A DNA stretch of 64,000 nt from Scytalidium lignicola (taxonomy: Eukaryota > Ascomycota > Leotiomycetes): assembly GCA_002812745.2 (NCBI GenBank), contig NCSJ02000126.1, positions 1 to 64,000 of the forward strand, given 5' to 3'. Position 1 is the first letter of the stretch. Each line of letters opens with the position of its first letter. Position numbers and translations under genes: made by a program. The notes beneath the pieces are model-generated. The model was not told where the DNA came from. It was given only the letters and a program-made list of their open reading frames with translations, and ran no database searches. Shown here piece after piece: positions 10,739 through 22,943 of the stretch.

Positions 10739-12237
10739 TTACAGGAGCTTTGCGTGCTCTGACATAATTTTATTTAGCCCCGCTCTCTGAACACAGTTGT
10801 CAAAATGGAAACTCCTTGCCAATTCATCAAGCTCTTCTATACTCTTTCCTTTGAAACGTTCTGCAAACTCCATTTGTAAACTGTCGCTCAAAAACGTTTG
10901 TAGTACTGCTCTATCAAGATGCCTCTGCAAATCCCAGTTTGAAGGATATAGATCTTTAGCAGTAGGAGATACCTTATCAATCCACTCCAATAGTGGCTTC
11001 ATTACAGCTTCTACCTCTTGTGATGGATACTTCCCCCATGAATCGAGCTGAAGCCGTTTCTTTTTTTCTAAGAATGGCGCAATTAACCTATTCCAGGGTG
11101 ATTCTGGGCTTGTGTGAACCATTCCCTGCAGACCAATATCCTTATACAGCCAGATCGTCCAAGGAATCTTAGCTTCGTCATAAATTCTCATCTGTTGTCC
11201 AAGTAGGTTGTAACGATCCTGGTTAATTTGGTCCGCGTTAGGTTCGTATTTCGGATTGGCGTACACTGGACCGAACTCCCCATTCCATATCGGTACCTTG
11301 TGTGTTCGTTGCCATTCGGACTTTCGTTCGAACTGTTTTGCTAGGATCTCTTTCTCCTTTTCAGTCCCCTTATAAGGACGACCAGTCGGGAAGCCCATCA
11401 TACTGTAATCATGGAGCGCATAGACACAATTGGGCAGGACTTCATCAAAGCCTTTAAACTCCATAGCGAAAGTATTACCATCAAGCCACAGGATATGATC
11501 TGGATCGACTTTTCGAACTGCTGCCTCCAGACGCTTATAAAATGCCGGTAGTCTGACATGTTTTGGATCACAAGGTTCATTAATTGGATTATAGCCAGCA
11601 ATCCAGGGATTTCCTTTATAATGAGCAGATATCTGTTCCCATAACCAAATCGTTCTGTCTTGATGGTCTTTGTAATCCCAAAATGCAGCGTAGGAAGTAG
11701 TGTTATCCGCATGCCAACCAGGACCCTGACCTCCAGGTAATGTGTGCATATCAAGTATTGTGTAAATACCCTCATTAATACACTTTGATAGATTAGTAGC
11801 TACTTACCACAATAGAAGATATGCTCACTAGGTTAATCACTCTATCCAGATGCTTAAACCCTTCCTCTTTCAATACCCTCGGATCCATGTCATCTTCGAA
11901 GTGCCGGTAATTGAATGGGATTCTGATGCAATTTAAACCAAGGCTTGCAAAGTATTTGGCGTCTGCTTCAGTGAAGAAATATTCCAACCAACGATCAAAA
12001 AAGAAGTCATATTTCTCCTGCCCGAGAACTTCCAGCATAGCAGCACGATGATTGGATTCGTGACCTGGAAAGCCGGTTATGAAGTTTTCCATGCTAGATA
12101 GAATTAGCATTAAGCTAGGATAGTATGATATTAATATACTTTAGCCACCCACCTAAGCCCGCTCCTCTCAAGATGACCTTGTTGCCTTTTGCATCTACGA
12201 CATCTTCCCCTTTCACACGGAGGATTCCAGTAGCCAT
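10739..12237 (-). CDS. Glycoside hydrolase family 5 protein, no signal peptide
   Basis: TIM-barrel glycosidase of GH5. Exons 12140-12237, 11829-12093, 10739-11782 (1407 nt, 468 aa), introns of 46 nt each; joins give GGWLN-MENFITGFPGHE and VINL-CINEGIYTILDMH. The acid/base Glu is in GYNPINEP (E190) and the nucleophile in PIWNGEFGP (E290), the two conserved GH5 positions; LNCIRIPFNYRHFE and LHDY are further barrel motifs. The N-terminus (MATGILRVKGEDVVDAKGNK) starts directly with the beta-strand leader and has no signal sequence, so it is probably cytosolic, unlike secreted exo-1,3-glucanases; some intracellular fungal GH5 enzymes cleave sterol or ceramide glucosides. The substrate here is undetermined. 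Confidence 0.88.
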
Positions 12238-12782
12238 AACTGCTTACTGAGTTACTGATAATAAGTACTGGCGAGACTTAAAAAGTTACCCNAAAAAAGA
12301 TCACATTAGAAAGTTAAGAGTGTGATTCCGTCCAACATAATATTTATATGCGAGAAGATCCAAATCAGATAAGCCCGCCCCAGATTTTTTTTAGTTAAAA
12401 ATCCCCTCCATCTATTTACCCGCATAGCCCTTTGCTTAAAATTTCAATTAATATAGCCGGGCCAATCGGTGGACTCTAAATTCTAATGACATGGTAGTCC
12501 AAAGATGGGGTTGCCAATGTTCCTAGCGGATGCTTGCCAAGTTATAGTTATGTAGGTGCAGTGTGTACTATGAGTTGAGTTGAAGGGTGTACTTAAACTC
12601 AACTCAAGTCTATAACNAAAAAAGTCTAAGATAGATTAAATTATAGTGTGTCCAGAAAATAATCTTATATCTTGGAATCAACATCGTGTTAGTGTTGTCT
12701 AACATCAATCAGTAATTGCGTCGGCGTAACTTTCAAAGGCCATTAGTTACCAAGCCCGCCATTATGTCATCGAAGACCGGGA
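12238..12782. other. Intergenic upstream of the GH5 gene, with small hairpin
   Basis: Holds the presumed GH5 promoter. Two N bases occur at 12292 and 12617 before A runs. An inverted repeat GAGTTGAGTT (12572-12581) / AACTCAACTC (12596-12605) could form a 10-bp stem. No gene was recognised. Confidence 0.4.
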
Positions 12783-13031
12783 AACAGACGGCACGCTCCC
12801 GAGCCCCATATCCCCAAAGTCCTCCTTCGACTAGAAAGTGCTGAATACTCCGAGGCTCTCGCTTACAACGCGATTACACGACTTATCGAGGAAAACTGGC
12901 TGAATGAGCTCACTCTACATCGTCGCTCAGGAGTGTCACGCAATGCCGGGGTGATCCGCATCTTACTACAATACCAAATAAACAACGGAATGCGACGAGC
13001 AAGACATTTACTGCCTGAGGGATTCCACTAG
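12783..13031 (+). pseudogene. Unidentified degenerate ORF island
   Basis: An 83-codon open stretch, more GC-rich than its surroundings, contains protein-like sequence (PKVLLRLESAEYSEALAYNA, ITRLIEENWLNELTLHRRSG) and ends at TAG 13029-13031. An ATG at 12764 starts in another frame (MSSKTGKQTARSRAPYP), so one frame change would be needed. Downstream, splice-like signals (TTTTTTTTTCAG at about 13048, GTAAGT at about 13073, CTATTAG at about 13130) bracket further open frame. I do not recognise the family; a broken small multi-exon gene is likely. Confidence 0.3.
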
Positions 13032-13331
13032 TATTCTTTTTTTTTCAGGCTATTGAGGATGACTTTGAGAGGTAAGTGAGTTAGAGATTACGCTGATAAT
13101 AGCTGCGCATGTACTGATAGTTTGCTATTAGCCGACCTCAGGGACAGTTGGGCTAACGGCACGCTTTCGTTGACTGAACGCTCTTTGAGATTTTTTGTCT
13201 CATAATCATAGCTTGTAATTCATGAATGGTCTAACATTAACTTGACCCCTGAATATCTGATATGTAACATGGATTCCCTGTTTGACATATTCTCCAAAAT
13301 AGCTACCTTCAACATAATGCAGCCGACCTCT

Positions 13332-15089
13332 CTATTCTTTCACTACGGGAATTGTTCCTACAACTTCCACATCGTCAATTAACTTCAACACATTTCTACC
13401 GTCTCCAACATGCACGCCATCTGTATGTATCATGCCATCAAAAATTTCATCCACCTCTTCCAGGGCTAACCCCTTCGTTTCCACAAACCAGGACCAGATG
13501 ATTCCACAAATTACCACGTCCCATGCAGCATTAATGGCGTAGTATCGCCAACCAATATTGTCAATAGCGATTGGTGTCGTGTACTGGTTTAGAAAACCGA
13601 ACGCGTAGCAAATCATCTGCCCGACAGCAATTCCCTTTGCTCGTTGGGTGTAGTTCAAGACTTCAGCCGGATAAACAAATGTGAGAGGATTGAAAGCAAA
13701 GGCGTATGCCCCTGAAAATAGGTATATCATTGCTAGATTGGCGTAAGATGCTGCAGTGTTAGACCCGTCACCATAAAGTGCGGTCAAGATGCAGATAAGA
13801 ACAAGTAACAATACCATGAGGCATGAAACTCCAACTATATTTATTTAGAAGGACTGTTTCAAAATGTTGTATATGGTATATGAAATTCAAGACTTACAAA
13901 GCATGGCCTTTCTACCTAGTCGTTCTATAGCGAAAGACCCACTAAGAGCACAGAAGAAGCTAAACACGTTGATACCAATGTTCACAACCATTTGTGTATG
14001 AGTAGCAGTTATTCCAGCATTATCGAACACTACGCCTGCATATGAACTAATAAGAATTAGTAGGAACAATTCATATCTTCGATTTTCACAGGCAACTTAC
14101 GAAACAATATTGCTACCAGTAATTTGGTCAAATATATTAAGAGCAATAACGATGCCAAATCTATGGAGATTTGATTCTATCAGAGGCAACGTTAAAATGA
14201 AAGATCATCGTAATGATTGAGGAATCTTACTCACTCGGAAAGAGTAGCGCTTTGAAGCTGTTCGGCGCTGATCGCTCAAAATGAAGAGTATCGCGAATTT
14301 CCTTGAATTCTGCCTGTACAAGTGCATTCCCAGCATCCCCATTCCCATGAAGCATAACCAGAAGATTAAAAGCTTCCTCATCTCGATCCTTAGAAAGGAG
14401 CCATCTCGGACTTTCGGGCATAAAGGGTAGTAGTAGGAGACTGAATATTGACGGGACAAGTTGTCCCTTAATAAAGTCAGCAACTCCAGCCTTTGGATTC
14501 TTAATATTGATAGGACTTACAATAGCTAGACCTCTCCAAGCCCAAGTTGACTGGTATCGATAAGTTGCTAGTGAAATACAAGAGACAATAATCGCAGCGA
14601 AATACCAGATGGCCATGTACATACCACCCAGAAAACCTCTATTCTTAGGGTGGGCCATTTCCATCACCCAAACAGGTGCAGCGGTTCCGTTAACAGTAAC
14701 TGATATTCCAAGCAAGATTCTTCCAACTAAAAAAGCTGCTTCTTTTGTTGCCGATGCCTGGATTGCTACTGCCACAAGCGTAATTACAGCTGAGGCGGCG
14801 ATGCCCATTTTACGGCCCCACCTGTCACACATTTGACCTGCAAAAAGCCCTCCAACTACAGAACCAGCATTGATCATTGCCACATTCAAGCCGAGTAGGT
14901 TATTATCAAGATGAAAGTCTAGGAGTTGTTAATAATGAAACAGATAAAGCTCTATGTGAACTTACAGTCAGTATATTGTTCTACTAAGTTCAGGTTGTTC
15001 ATCATGCTTTGATCGTACCCTTGAGTACAGCCATTGAAAACAGCAGTCAAGAGTACCAATGTCATTACGATCTCCCCTTTGTTAGGCAT
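13332..15089 (-). CDS. MFS sugar porter (hexose/lactose-permease type)
   Basis: Sugar:proton symporter of the major facilitator superfamily. Exons 14966-15089, 14521-14918, 14235-14466, 14101-14176, 13898-14046, 13332-13834 (1482 nt, 493 aa). Signatures: GCTQGYDQSMMN in helix 1, FAGQMCDRWGRK (motif A), PESPRWL, ERLGRK, and the C-terminal VETKGLALEEVDEIF. Intron 14467-14520 is in-phase (54 nt) and would otherwise add 18 non-conserved residues between WAWRGLAI and GQLVPS. The join at 14235/14176 uses GTGAGT and leaves an AAA codon. About 12 helices. Neighbouring GH5, PhyH and a Zn2Cys6 regulator suggest a carbon-source locus, but co-regulation is only inference. Confidence 0.88.
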
Positions 15090-15756
15090 TGTAGTAAGTG
15101 CCCTCGATTCTTTGTTCGACAGTAGAATTGGAATTAGAGAATCCGATATGTCGTGTGAAGGACTTGTATATTAATTGGAATATCAGATGTTATCACATAA
15201 GAGTAATATTAATAATCTCCTTAAATCTCAAGTGTTGTGGGTAAATCATGAGGGTTGTTTAAGCTCGATACCACGGAATCCATATTTGTAAAATCATTTA
15301 TACATCCGGTTTATTTAGAAAGAGCCTTCGGTGATATCTTATATTTTATCTTATGTTACAAAGATGCGTCACTGCCATTTCCCTCTTGCCTTATTTATCT
15401 TCTAGTGATATGGAAAGTCTTTGTGTGATTGGTCAGATTCCTTGTCGGAGGAAAATGGACGGGTAATTCTCTAGTGCACGGACGAGATAAGTATCTCACC
15501 CGAGTGAGCAGTTTGATAAGTTTTATTGCCAAATTTGCTCCCCGGGCGAGATCTCCCATCCCGTCCGATGATGCGCCAAATAACGACGAGATGGAAGTGA
15601 GAATTCTCTTAAAATGACTTGGGAACCTAATTCTCTAGTAAAATGGCAAAGGTCTCAGAGTCTTATTATTTTGTGTTAGTTGTGCCCTCATACTCCATTC
15701 GATACCTCTATATTGTCTGATTAATTTTGGCGTACTAATAATATACCACCTTGATC
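15090..15756. promoter_or_regulatory. Divergent spacer between sugar transporter and PhyH gene
   Basis: 667 bp without a gene between two divergent starts; AT-rich with a GC-richer patch at about 15440-15600. Expected to contain both promoters. No specific operator recognised. Confidence 0.35.
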
Positions 15757-17037
15757 ATGCCTATATCCGTCGATGGGCCTCAGACAATTATCCTCACAAA
15801 TGAGGAGCGTGATAGTGGCATCATTGGTGATAAAAAACTCTATGATGCAGTCGAAGCATTCTTTAAAGATGGATTAGTTGTAATTGAGAATGCCATTGAT
15901 GTTACAATCATCAATAGACTGAATGAAAGAATGCTTCAAGACACGGAGAAACTTTTAAGTGGCGGAGGAAATGCACAATTCAAGTATGTTTTTTCTTCTA
16001 AGCCATTTATAACTTTGACAGCGCTGACCTACGAAGCCACCTGAATAAAGATCCTACAAACCAAGGTGCTGCGAAGGGTGGAAACTTGTCACAAGTGCCT
16101 CCAATTGAGAAAGGTGAGTCATGTAACTAGAAATTAGCTTTATATCTCAGCTATTTTATATTATCCCCTAAAGTTTTTACCCCTCATGACTGAGGCTCCA
16201 ATGATTGTTATAGCTCATTAACAGTTATCTATTCATAGGGTGGTTCTTTCCAGAAATATACGGAAATAAACATGGCGCCAATATAATATCTCACATTCTT
16301 GGGCCTCATCCCGAAGTCCATTTTATCCGTTCTAATACGCTACTTGCCACAGATGATCGCCAGCTAGTTCATGCCGATATCTTATGTCAACACCCTGAAC
16401 ATCCATTTGGGATTGTTCTCAATACATTCCTCGTTGACGTTGGAATCGAAAATGGCACGACAGAGATTTGGTTAGGCACACAAAACACAAATATGGAATA
16501 TCATCGCAAGGTGGGAGACCCATCAATTAGTGAAGATAAGTTGGAGGAAAGGAGGAAAGTTAGACCACCTTGCTATCCCAGCATNAAAAAAAGGCTCTAT
16601 TGTTCTCCGAGATTTGCGGCTATGGTAAGTATCTCATGTCATCAGCTGGGTATCTGTCTTGAATATTCCTTTGATCCTTTGCTTATTGTTATAGGCATGC
16701 TGGTATGCCAAACCCAACCAATGAAACTCGAATTATGCTTGCCATTGTATATTATGCAGCGTGAGTCATCTGAGATATACCTGTGGCGGCGTGTGAACTA
16801 ACGGTGCGTGTGACTAATAGCTGGTATAAAAATGGTTTGGCTACAACTATGCCCGAATCCCTCCGTCCTATTGTTGAGAACTTAGAAGTATCTTCCAAAT
16901 CTAAGATTGCTGTAAAGTGGGTACCAGACGAAGGTTATAACTACCTAAATAATGAATTTAGTCGTAATTTCAGCTCGACGCTTACTCCGTGGATTTGGGA
17001 GGAAATTGAGAAGCTTGAGGAGACCAGAGGTTATTGA
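15757..17037 (+). CDS. Phytanoyl-CoA dioxygenase (PhyH) family protein
   Basis: Fe(II)/2-oxoglutarate-dependent oxygenase of the PhyH family, likely hydroxylating a small molecule. Exons 15757-15983, 16022-16113, 16239-16624, 16695-16760, 16821-17037; 328 aa after removing one surplus base. The metal-binding facial triad is visible: H151-A-D153 (QLVHADIL) and distal H236 in WHAGMPN, with R247 (NETR) as the likely 2-oxoglutarate anchor. Exon 3 contains N16585 before an A run; as written the frame breaks, but dropping one base gives PSIKKGSIVLRDLRLW and makes the total length an exact multiple of three. The first intron is only 38 nt. The Zn2Cys6 regulator follows 394 bp downstream on the same strand. 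Confidence 0.85.
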
Positions 17038-17430
17038 ATTCGTGCGATTTCGTCTTAAAACTTTTAGATTCAAAAGTAGAAATTGGGCACAAAAAAAAAA
17101 CTTTACTTAATTGTAGATGTATAGACTTGTGCTTTTAGATATAAACTCGAGGTCAAGTTTACTGGTATTGTCTCAATATAAAACAAGTAGTTTTCCCAAG
17201 TAGTGTGTGGGAAAATATTAAATCATACGTCTAGTAAGCTACTTATGTACGACCGTACTTACGTCTTGCGGTACGTGCATGCCAGGGGGGAGGGGTTGGT
17301 GCGCCGGATTCGGGGTCCGTTCGGGTCGTAGTGTGTACGCTTATTTATGAACCCACTCCAACGTTCTACAACCTCAAATTTCTTTTCCCTACAAATTAGA
17401 AGATTATCGTGATTGGTAGTACTCTTCAGT
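17038..17430. promoter_or_regulatory. Spacer and presumed promoter of the Zn2Cys6 gene
   Basis: 393 bp between the PhyH stop and the regulator start. It has an AT-rich 5' half and a GC-rich patch at 17250-17340 with a G run (17284-17295) and palindromic GTACGACCGTAC-like sequence near 17248. No gene. Confidence 0.35.
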
Positions 17431-19959
17431 ATGAGTGAAAGTGATGCTCTCCACTATCAGAGCTTGACACCGCGTATCACACAACGTCAGCCACTGTCCT
17501 GTCGAGGTAGGATCGTGACATATTGGTGAAAGTTATATATACTAAACATTTAATCAGAGTGTACTCGGCGTAAAATCAAATGTGATAAGCAGATTCCTTG
17601 CTCGCGTTGCCGTCGTATGGGCGCCCGATGTATCAGAGAAAGAGTGATGGTCAGTAGCGTTGCTGCCAGGCATGGTCAAGAGCTCAGCTTCCTAAAGCAG
17701 CTCGAGAAAAAATTGCGTTCTCCTAAAGTTAAGATCATTGATATATCAACCGAAATCAGCCAAAGAATTGCTGCTATACAGGACGGGAAAGCCAAACCCT
17801 CCGAAATATTCCCAGCTAGCAAACAGTATAGCAGGGAAGATCTCGCAAATTCATTGCCAGTTGAAGTCTTAGACAGCAAAGTTATTAGAACCGGCAGAAA
17901 TGGTTCAGATAAGGTACCTGAATATGCTGCCACAGTTACGCTGGAGAGCTTAGCTTGGGGTCGCCATTACGGAGCATGTTATCCTCATAGACACTGCAAC
18001 TGTTACAGCTACAGGAGTCCGTCCGAGATTATATCAATCAGCAGTGATTTATCCAATCTTCCACCAGGTCTTGCCAATCAAGTATTTACCAGTCAAGTTA
18101 CGACCATATTAAAGGACCCCAATTTATTGCCTTCTATATCAGACTCTACTAAGCTAGTGAATTTCCATATAACACATCTAGCATGGCATCACGGCACTTT
18201 ACATGCACCTACATTCTTAGAGCAATGCGAGATATTCTGGAGCACGGGGAAGCCTCCCCATTCTCTCTGGGTGGCTCTATATTTGGCTGTTCTCAGTGTA
18301 AGTGTTCTTTGAATCTCCTAATTTGAGGGCAAGCTGACATATTAGAGCACAATGTGGTCAATTCAAAATAGCATTATACATCAGCGAGCACTATCTATAT
18401 GTAAGCTGCTCAAATGCTATTCTACCAACAATTGATATTAATGAAATACGAAGTTGTAGAAGAAGATGCTCCACGGAATTTGTTCCTAGCTATGGTGGAG
18501 ACGCTCTACTCTGAAAAGTTCCTAGAGTATGTATCGAGTAAGTTTAGTCTGTGATTTCTACTTGAATTCGTTAGTTCATTTCTATAGTGTATTCCATTCA
18601 GGCAATCGCAATATCAACCGAAGTCGCCCACAATCTTGGTTTGAGTGATCTGAATGCGACCCTTGTTGCCGCTGGCATCCGACTCTCGCAGTGTATTGGT
18701 CTACACAAAATCATAGCCCTTCCGCCATCAGAAATTGAGACCACCGATCGTTGGCATGAAACTGTTGAGAGAGAACTTGGCAAACGAATATGGTGCCAGC
18801 TCGTAATACAAGATCACTTCGGTCTCTGCTTCACAGATTCCTATAGTAAGTTTTGATAATGAAACTCTGTAGCTGTTTTTCACCTGTTTAGATATTAATC
18901 CTAAGCATTGCTTAACCGAACTTCCGAGGAATTGTGATGATTATGATCTCAAAGAAAGGGGTGACAATATTCCAACTATCACTTCATATATTCGAACCCT
19001 TGCTCATAGTATGTCGATTGGATTATCTTAAAAAGATATTCTATTGATAAATAAACAGTGGCAACTCTCGTACCACGACTGTTTGATGAACTTGGGCCAT
19101 TATGGAGTCGAAAGCCGCTTCGAGAGCAATACCAGGACGTCATTAACGGTGATAGGGAGATGCGATGTCTAGTAGGTGATATTCCATCCTTCTTACTCCG
19201 GGAAGACACAACCGAGCAATCATTGAAAAAACCATGGCTTGACATTGCACGTCGAAGCCTTGCTATTACTGCGGCCGAAAAGGTTAGTTAGTCACCACTG
19301 ATAAGTCTTACATGTTTGACCAATCCTGGTAGATTATATTAATTCACCGGCCTTTCCTTTTTCCTTCGTTCCAGACTGCGCGTTACCCACATACTCGATC
19401 AACATGCGTCGGTGCTGCAACAACCATTGTTAGGGAGTATGCGAATATCGTTGCTGCAGACCATATATCACTCTGGACTCATACTGCCTACTGTGTTACT
19501 GCTTCTATAGTCTTGTGTCTTCAGTTATTATATCCTCAAAATGATTTACCAGACCAGAACGGTGGAGAGAAGGTAACCCTAGCACAAATAGAACAGAAGT
19601 ACTGTGATTTGGTCAGCACTACACGCAAACATCTTGCCAATCGCCGTGGGGACGTAATTGCGACTCGTGGCGTCCGGTTGATTGATACAATATTATCAGT
19701 CGGTGGTTTTGGGAGCCTTGGTCGGATATCAGAGGGCGTGTCAATAGGACAGAGTTCTAGCCAAGACGGTGCCCCTAATGTTCATATTGATCTTCGAGAG
19801 GTCGTAGCTCAGTTTTTAACAGAAGATCAAACAAAATTCGACCTCTCTGTGGAAAGGTGGGATTATACTACAAATGTTGAACTACCTCTAGATATGGATG
19901 TGGTAGATGTTGACTTTGATACTTGGTTTGAAGGGGTGTTTGGAGAGCAGGGTATTTAA
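17431..19959 (+). CDS. Zn2Cys6 fungal transcription factor
   Basis: Nuclear regulator with an N-terminal zinc cluster and a fungal transcription-factor middle domain. Eight exons: 17431-17506, 17558-18297, 18346-18400, 18454-18537, 18588-18845, 18892-19008, 19059-19282, 19375-19959 (2139 nt, 712 aa); every join keeps frame. Cysteines C24, C27, C34, C40, C43, C50 give the canonical CX2CX6CX5CX2CX6C, split by intron 1. The middle domain shows FHITHLAWHHGTLHAPTFLE, PPHSLWVALYLAVLS, YSIQAIAISTEVAHNLGL, RLSQCIGLHKI and ELGKRIWCQLVIQD, all typical. The small exons 3 and 4 are the least certain. It is convergent with the nucleoside hydrolase and downstream of PhyH, so a local target is plausible. 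Confidence 0.85.
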
Positions 19960-20080
19960 TAAACTAAATTAGAAGTCATTTTGCTAATATATATATATGT
20001 TCGCAAATATAATTCTGAGAAATAAATCATTACGCGAAGGTAAAACTCGAAGCTTTATTGATAATCGTCTTAAATGAAAC

Positions 20081-21091
20081 TTATTCTTGCTCATAACCAA
20101 CCAGAAGAGTGTTAACTAAGGTGTCTAAGAACTTAGTTGCGTCTATAGCCCTAGCAGCTTTAATCTTAGGCAAATGAGACCATTGAAACTCTACCCTCTC
20201 TCTCCGATCAACAATTGTCTGACCAAGGCTCAAGCTACTCTGCGTTTCCACTGCAACCTTGATCTCTTCGACCTCTATAATTGAATAATCTATAGCAGCC
20301 GCTACGGCAACAGAATCGATTAGGCAACACCACGAAGCAAATTGCCTAGATTCAGCAAAGTCCAACAAGTTCAGTAATAGTTTGACGGCTGGGGATTTCA
20401 GCAATCCTTCGCATAGCTTCTGACGGTGATTTGGAGATAGCTCAATGCTAGGAAGCGTGACGATATCTAACCCCAGTGCGGTCAAGTTGAAGCCTGCATT
20501 GAAAACTATACTAGCAGCTTCAGGATCGACGTATACATTCCATTCGCTCACAGGATTATCCCCAGTTGCTCTCACGGTGCTTTCTGAGTTGAAGCCAAAT
20601 GATCCACCGATGAAAAGCACTTCGGTAACCTTGGTTGGAAGAGAGGGATCTTTCATAACAGCCAGGGCAAGATTCGTCAAAGGACCCAAGCAAATAATAG
20701 TCAGGCCTTTCAATCCTGCCGCGGTTACTACCTCTTTGTGCTCATTTACCGTGTCGATAATCAAGTCCGGGGCGAATTGTCCATTTTCCTCAAGTCCTCC
20801 CGTATTGAGAATTCCTAAACCTCCTAGACCATCAGAGCCGTGGAAGAAGGGGTCCCGTGGATATGGTCTAACTAGAGGTTTCAATGGACCACAAGCAACC
20901 GGTATATTTCGAGCTTTCGGTAGATCAGATAAGTGGAGAATCCTGCGAGCATTTAATGAACATCTGTCTGCTAATAAGTTGCCCGAGACAGTTGTTATGG
21001 CTTGAATCTCAAGCTCTGGATGGTTGAGAGCAAATAAAAGAGCGACCGAGTCGTCTATTCCCGGGTCACAGTCAATTAAAACGTTCTTCAT
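20081..21091 (-). CDS. Inosine-uridine preferring nucleoside hydrolase
   Basis: Single exon, 336 aa. Hydrolyses the N-glycosidic bond of nucleosides to give base and ribose. The N-terminal calcium-binding DxDxxxDD motif is present (D7, D9, D13, D14 in MKNVLIDCDPGIDDSVA). GNLLADRCSLNARRILHL, the LGPLTNLALA block, GGSF, and EWNVYVDPEAASIVF, which ends the substrate pocket, are all family features, and length is typical. It is divergent from a folate-like enzyme gene and 3'-facing the Zn2Cys6 gene, with only about 120 bp between stops. With the guanine deaminase and permease at the left end it fits purine salvage. Exact base preference cannot be read. Confidence 0.93.
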   Translation of the reverse strand: MKNVLIDCDPGIDDSVALLFALNHPELEIQAITTVSGNLLADRCSLNARRILHLSDLPKARNIPVACGPLKPLVRPYPRDPFFHGSDGLGGLGILNTGGLEENGQFAPDLIIDTVNEHKEVVTAAGLKGLTIICLGPLTNLALAVMKDPSLPTKVTEVLFIGGSFGFNSESTVRATGDNPVSEWNVYVDPEAASIVFNAGFNLTALGLDIVTLPSIELSPNHRQKLCEGLLKSPAVKLLLNLLDFAESRQFASWCCLIDSVAVAAAIDYSIIEVEEIKVAVETQSSLSLGQTIVDRRERVEFQWSHLPKIKAARAIDATKFLDTLVNTLLVGYEQE

Positions 21092-21622
21092 GTTCCGAAG
21101 ATTGGGAAAGACAGGCTTCTTCCCTGTCCTCGGTATTTTAGAGCAGCGCTCTNAAAATTCAGCGCAGTATAAAATATGGAAAAAAAATTTAATGCTTCCT
21201 ATCTACCAGATACGATTCGAAAGTGGTGTAGCTATACATTTAGAATAATAATTAATAACATCAAAGGGACTGTAAGGGCTAGAACAGATGGAAATGGGCT
21301 GCCGATATCTGCGGGTGAGTTTGAGTTGCTCGGCCGAATTTCCGATTTAATGGTTCCTATCACCATCATCAGATCGATAAGACCCAGTATCATAATGTGG
21401 TTTACAGTCTATTACTCCAAAATGATAGCATTTAGATTTGGATTTAAATTTACGGACATCTCCGATCTTAAGTTTTATTTTCTAAGTTTGAAACTGCACG
21501 GCAGAGAAANTTTTTTTACTGTTAACAAAGTATAGAAGCCTCCGTATATACTCACAAATTCTTCTCGCATCTTTATTTTATTTCTTAAGTTATAAATCGT
21601 GTATCAAAAACTCTTAACACAA
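21092..21622. promoter_or_regulatory. Divergent spacer between nucleoside hydrolase and cyclo-ligase-like gene
   Basis: 531 bp with two Ns (21153, 21510) before A or T runs. Short frames here carry no domain. Expected to hold both promoters. Confidence 0.35.
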
Positions 21623-22381
21623 ATGACTACGCTCGCAGCTGGGAAAGTGGATGTCCGCAAACGTGTTTGGGAATCTCTATACAAAGTCGCGCTTCCGGAC
21701 TCCCGCCACCACTATGATTTCAGTAGCTTCATCGCCGATTTTGAGGGTTCAGACAAAGCCATAGAGCGACTCACCCAGCTGCCTACTTATATTAACAGCA
21801 AAGTCGTTTTCATCACACCAGATAATTGCTTAGAAAGCCTACGTTTGCAGGGGCTCAAGGATGGGAAAATAATACTTGTTACAACCTACGCGATCCTTCG
21901 AGGCTTTTGGGTACTAGATCCGCAGTATATTGCTCCTTCCAATTATGGTTATGCAGCGATGCTTGATGGAATGGAACGCTTCGGGCAACCTATAACACTG
22001 TCTGGTATTGTTTCCAGGGGGTGGTATATCCCTTTCATGGTTACAGGTACTGGAGCAATTAATCTCCGAGGAGTACGCTTTGGCAAAGGCCACGGATTCT
22101 TTGACCTCGAGTGGGCAATGCTATATTCTCTAGGCGTTGTTGATCAAAATACAATTACGGTTGGAGTAGTACATGATTGCCAAGTACTGGAAGAAGAATT
22201 GCACCGGGAAGAATTCGACACCGTTTGCGACATGGTGGTTACTCCGACAAAGGCTATTGAGGTTGAAGGAACTGTCAAACCGACGTGTGGGATCCTGTGG
22301 AAACTCCTACAGCCAGGGATGCTAGCAGAGATCCCGCCGTTACAAGAGTTGAAATCAATGAATATAAATATCGACTCTTAG
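21623..22381 (+). CDS. 5-formyltetrahydrofolate cyclo-ligase family protein
   Basis: Single-exon, 252-aa protein of the 5-FTHF cyclo-ligase fold (NagB/RpiA/CoA-transferase-like superfamily). Motifs: RKRVWESLY at the start, SRHHYDFSSFIADFEGSD, ITPDNCLESLR, the glycine-rich GVRFGKGHGFFDLEW (ATP/phosphate loop of the family) and VVHDCQVLEE. The sequence is the longer fungal form that resembles the MTHFSD-like subgroup rather than classic MTHFS, so true cyclo-ligase activity is uncertain. I chose the ATG at 21623 (MTTLAAGKVDVRKR); the frame opens upstream at a GTG (21599). Divergent from the nucleoside hydrolase. Confidence 0.85.
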   Translation: MTTLAAGKVDVRKRVWESLYKVALPDSRHHYDFSSFIADFEGSDKAIERLTQLPTYINSKVVFITPDNCLESLRLQGLKDGKIILVTTYAILRGFWVLDPQYIAPSNYGYAAMLDGMERFGQPITLSGIVSRGWYIPFMVTGTGAINLRGVRFGKGHGFFDLEWAMLYSLGVVDQNTITVGVVHDCQVLEEELHREEFDTVCDMVVTPTKAIEVEGTVKPTCGILWKLLQPGMLAEIPPLQELKSMNINIDS

Positions 22382-22943
22382 AGAGTTTTTCCAGGGATGG
22401 CTTGTATATTTATTAGAACAAGTCTAGAATTCAGGACGGCCGAGTCTATTACAGTAGAATAGGATTGCAATGGAGAGAAAATGTACATAATGGCATTAAC
22501 TTCTAGCCTTGTTCAAATTTTTAATCATGCTTATAAATTAACATCAACTCAACTTTATATCTCCCACTCACTTCACTGCTGGCATCATTTGTAGCATGCT
22601 GGAAGGATCGTTTAGTATATGTAGGCGTGCGGGAAACTTTTGTGGGATTGCTATGGGATATCTGGTAGAACTTGATGGTGGGTGATAATTAATCATCAAC
22701 CATGCCCAGTCTAAGCATTTTATTTTATTTGATGGTTGTTACTCTAATTGTGTTCCTAGACTTAAGAGGTATTGCAAATAATCTTATTGATTGAGCTAGG
22801 GTCAATTCATGGTGAGCTCGATTTTGGTTGGCAGACATTTGTAGATATGTTGGAATTAAACGAATTACGACTAATTGTAATTTAAATCAAATAATATGCT
22901 ATGCCTTTATATTTCCTCCCTCTGCTCAGACTTCTTGTCAACT
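22382..22943. other. Convergent intergenic region, no gene recognised
   Basis: AT-rich 3' spacer between the cyclo-ligase-like gene and the adenylate-forming enzyme; no coding signature or repeat seen. Confidence 0.4.
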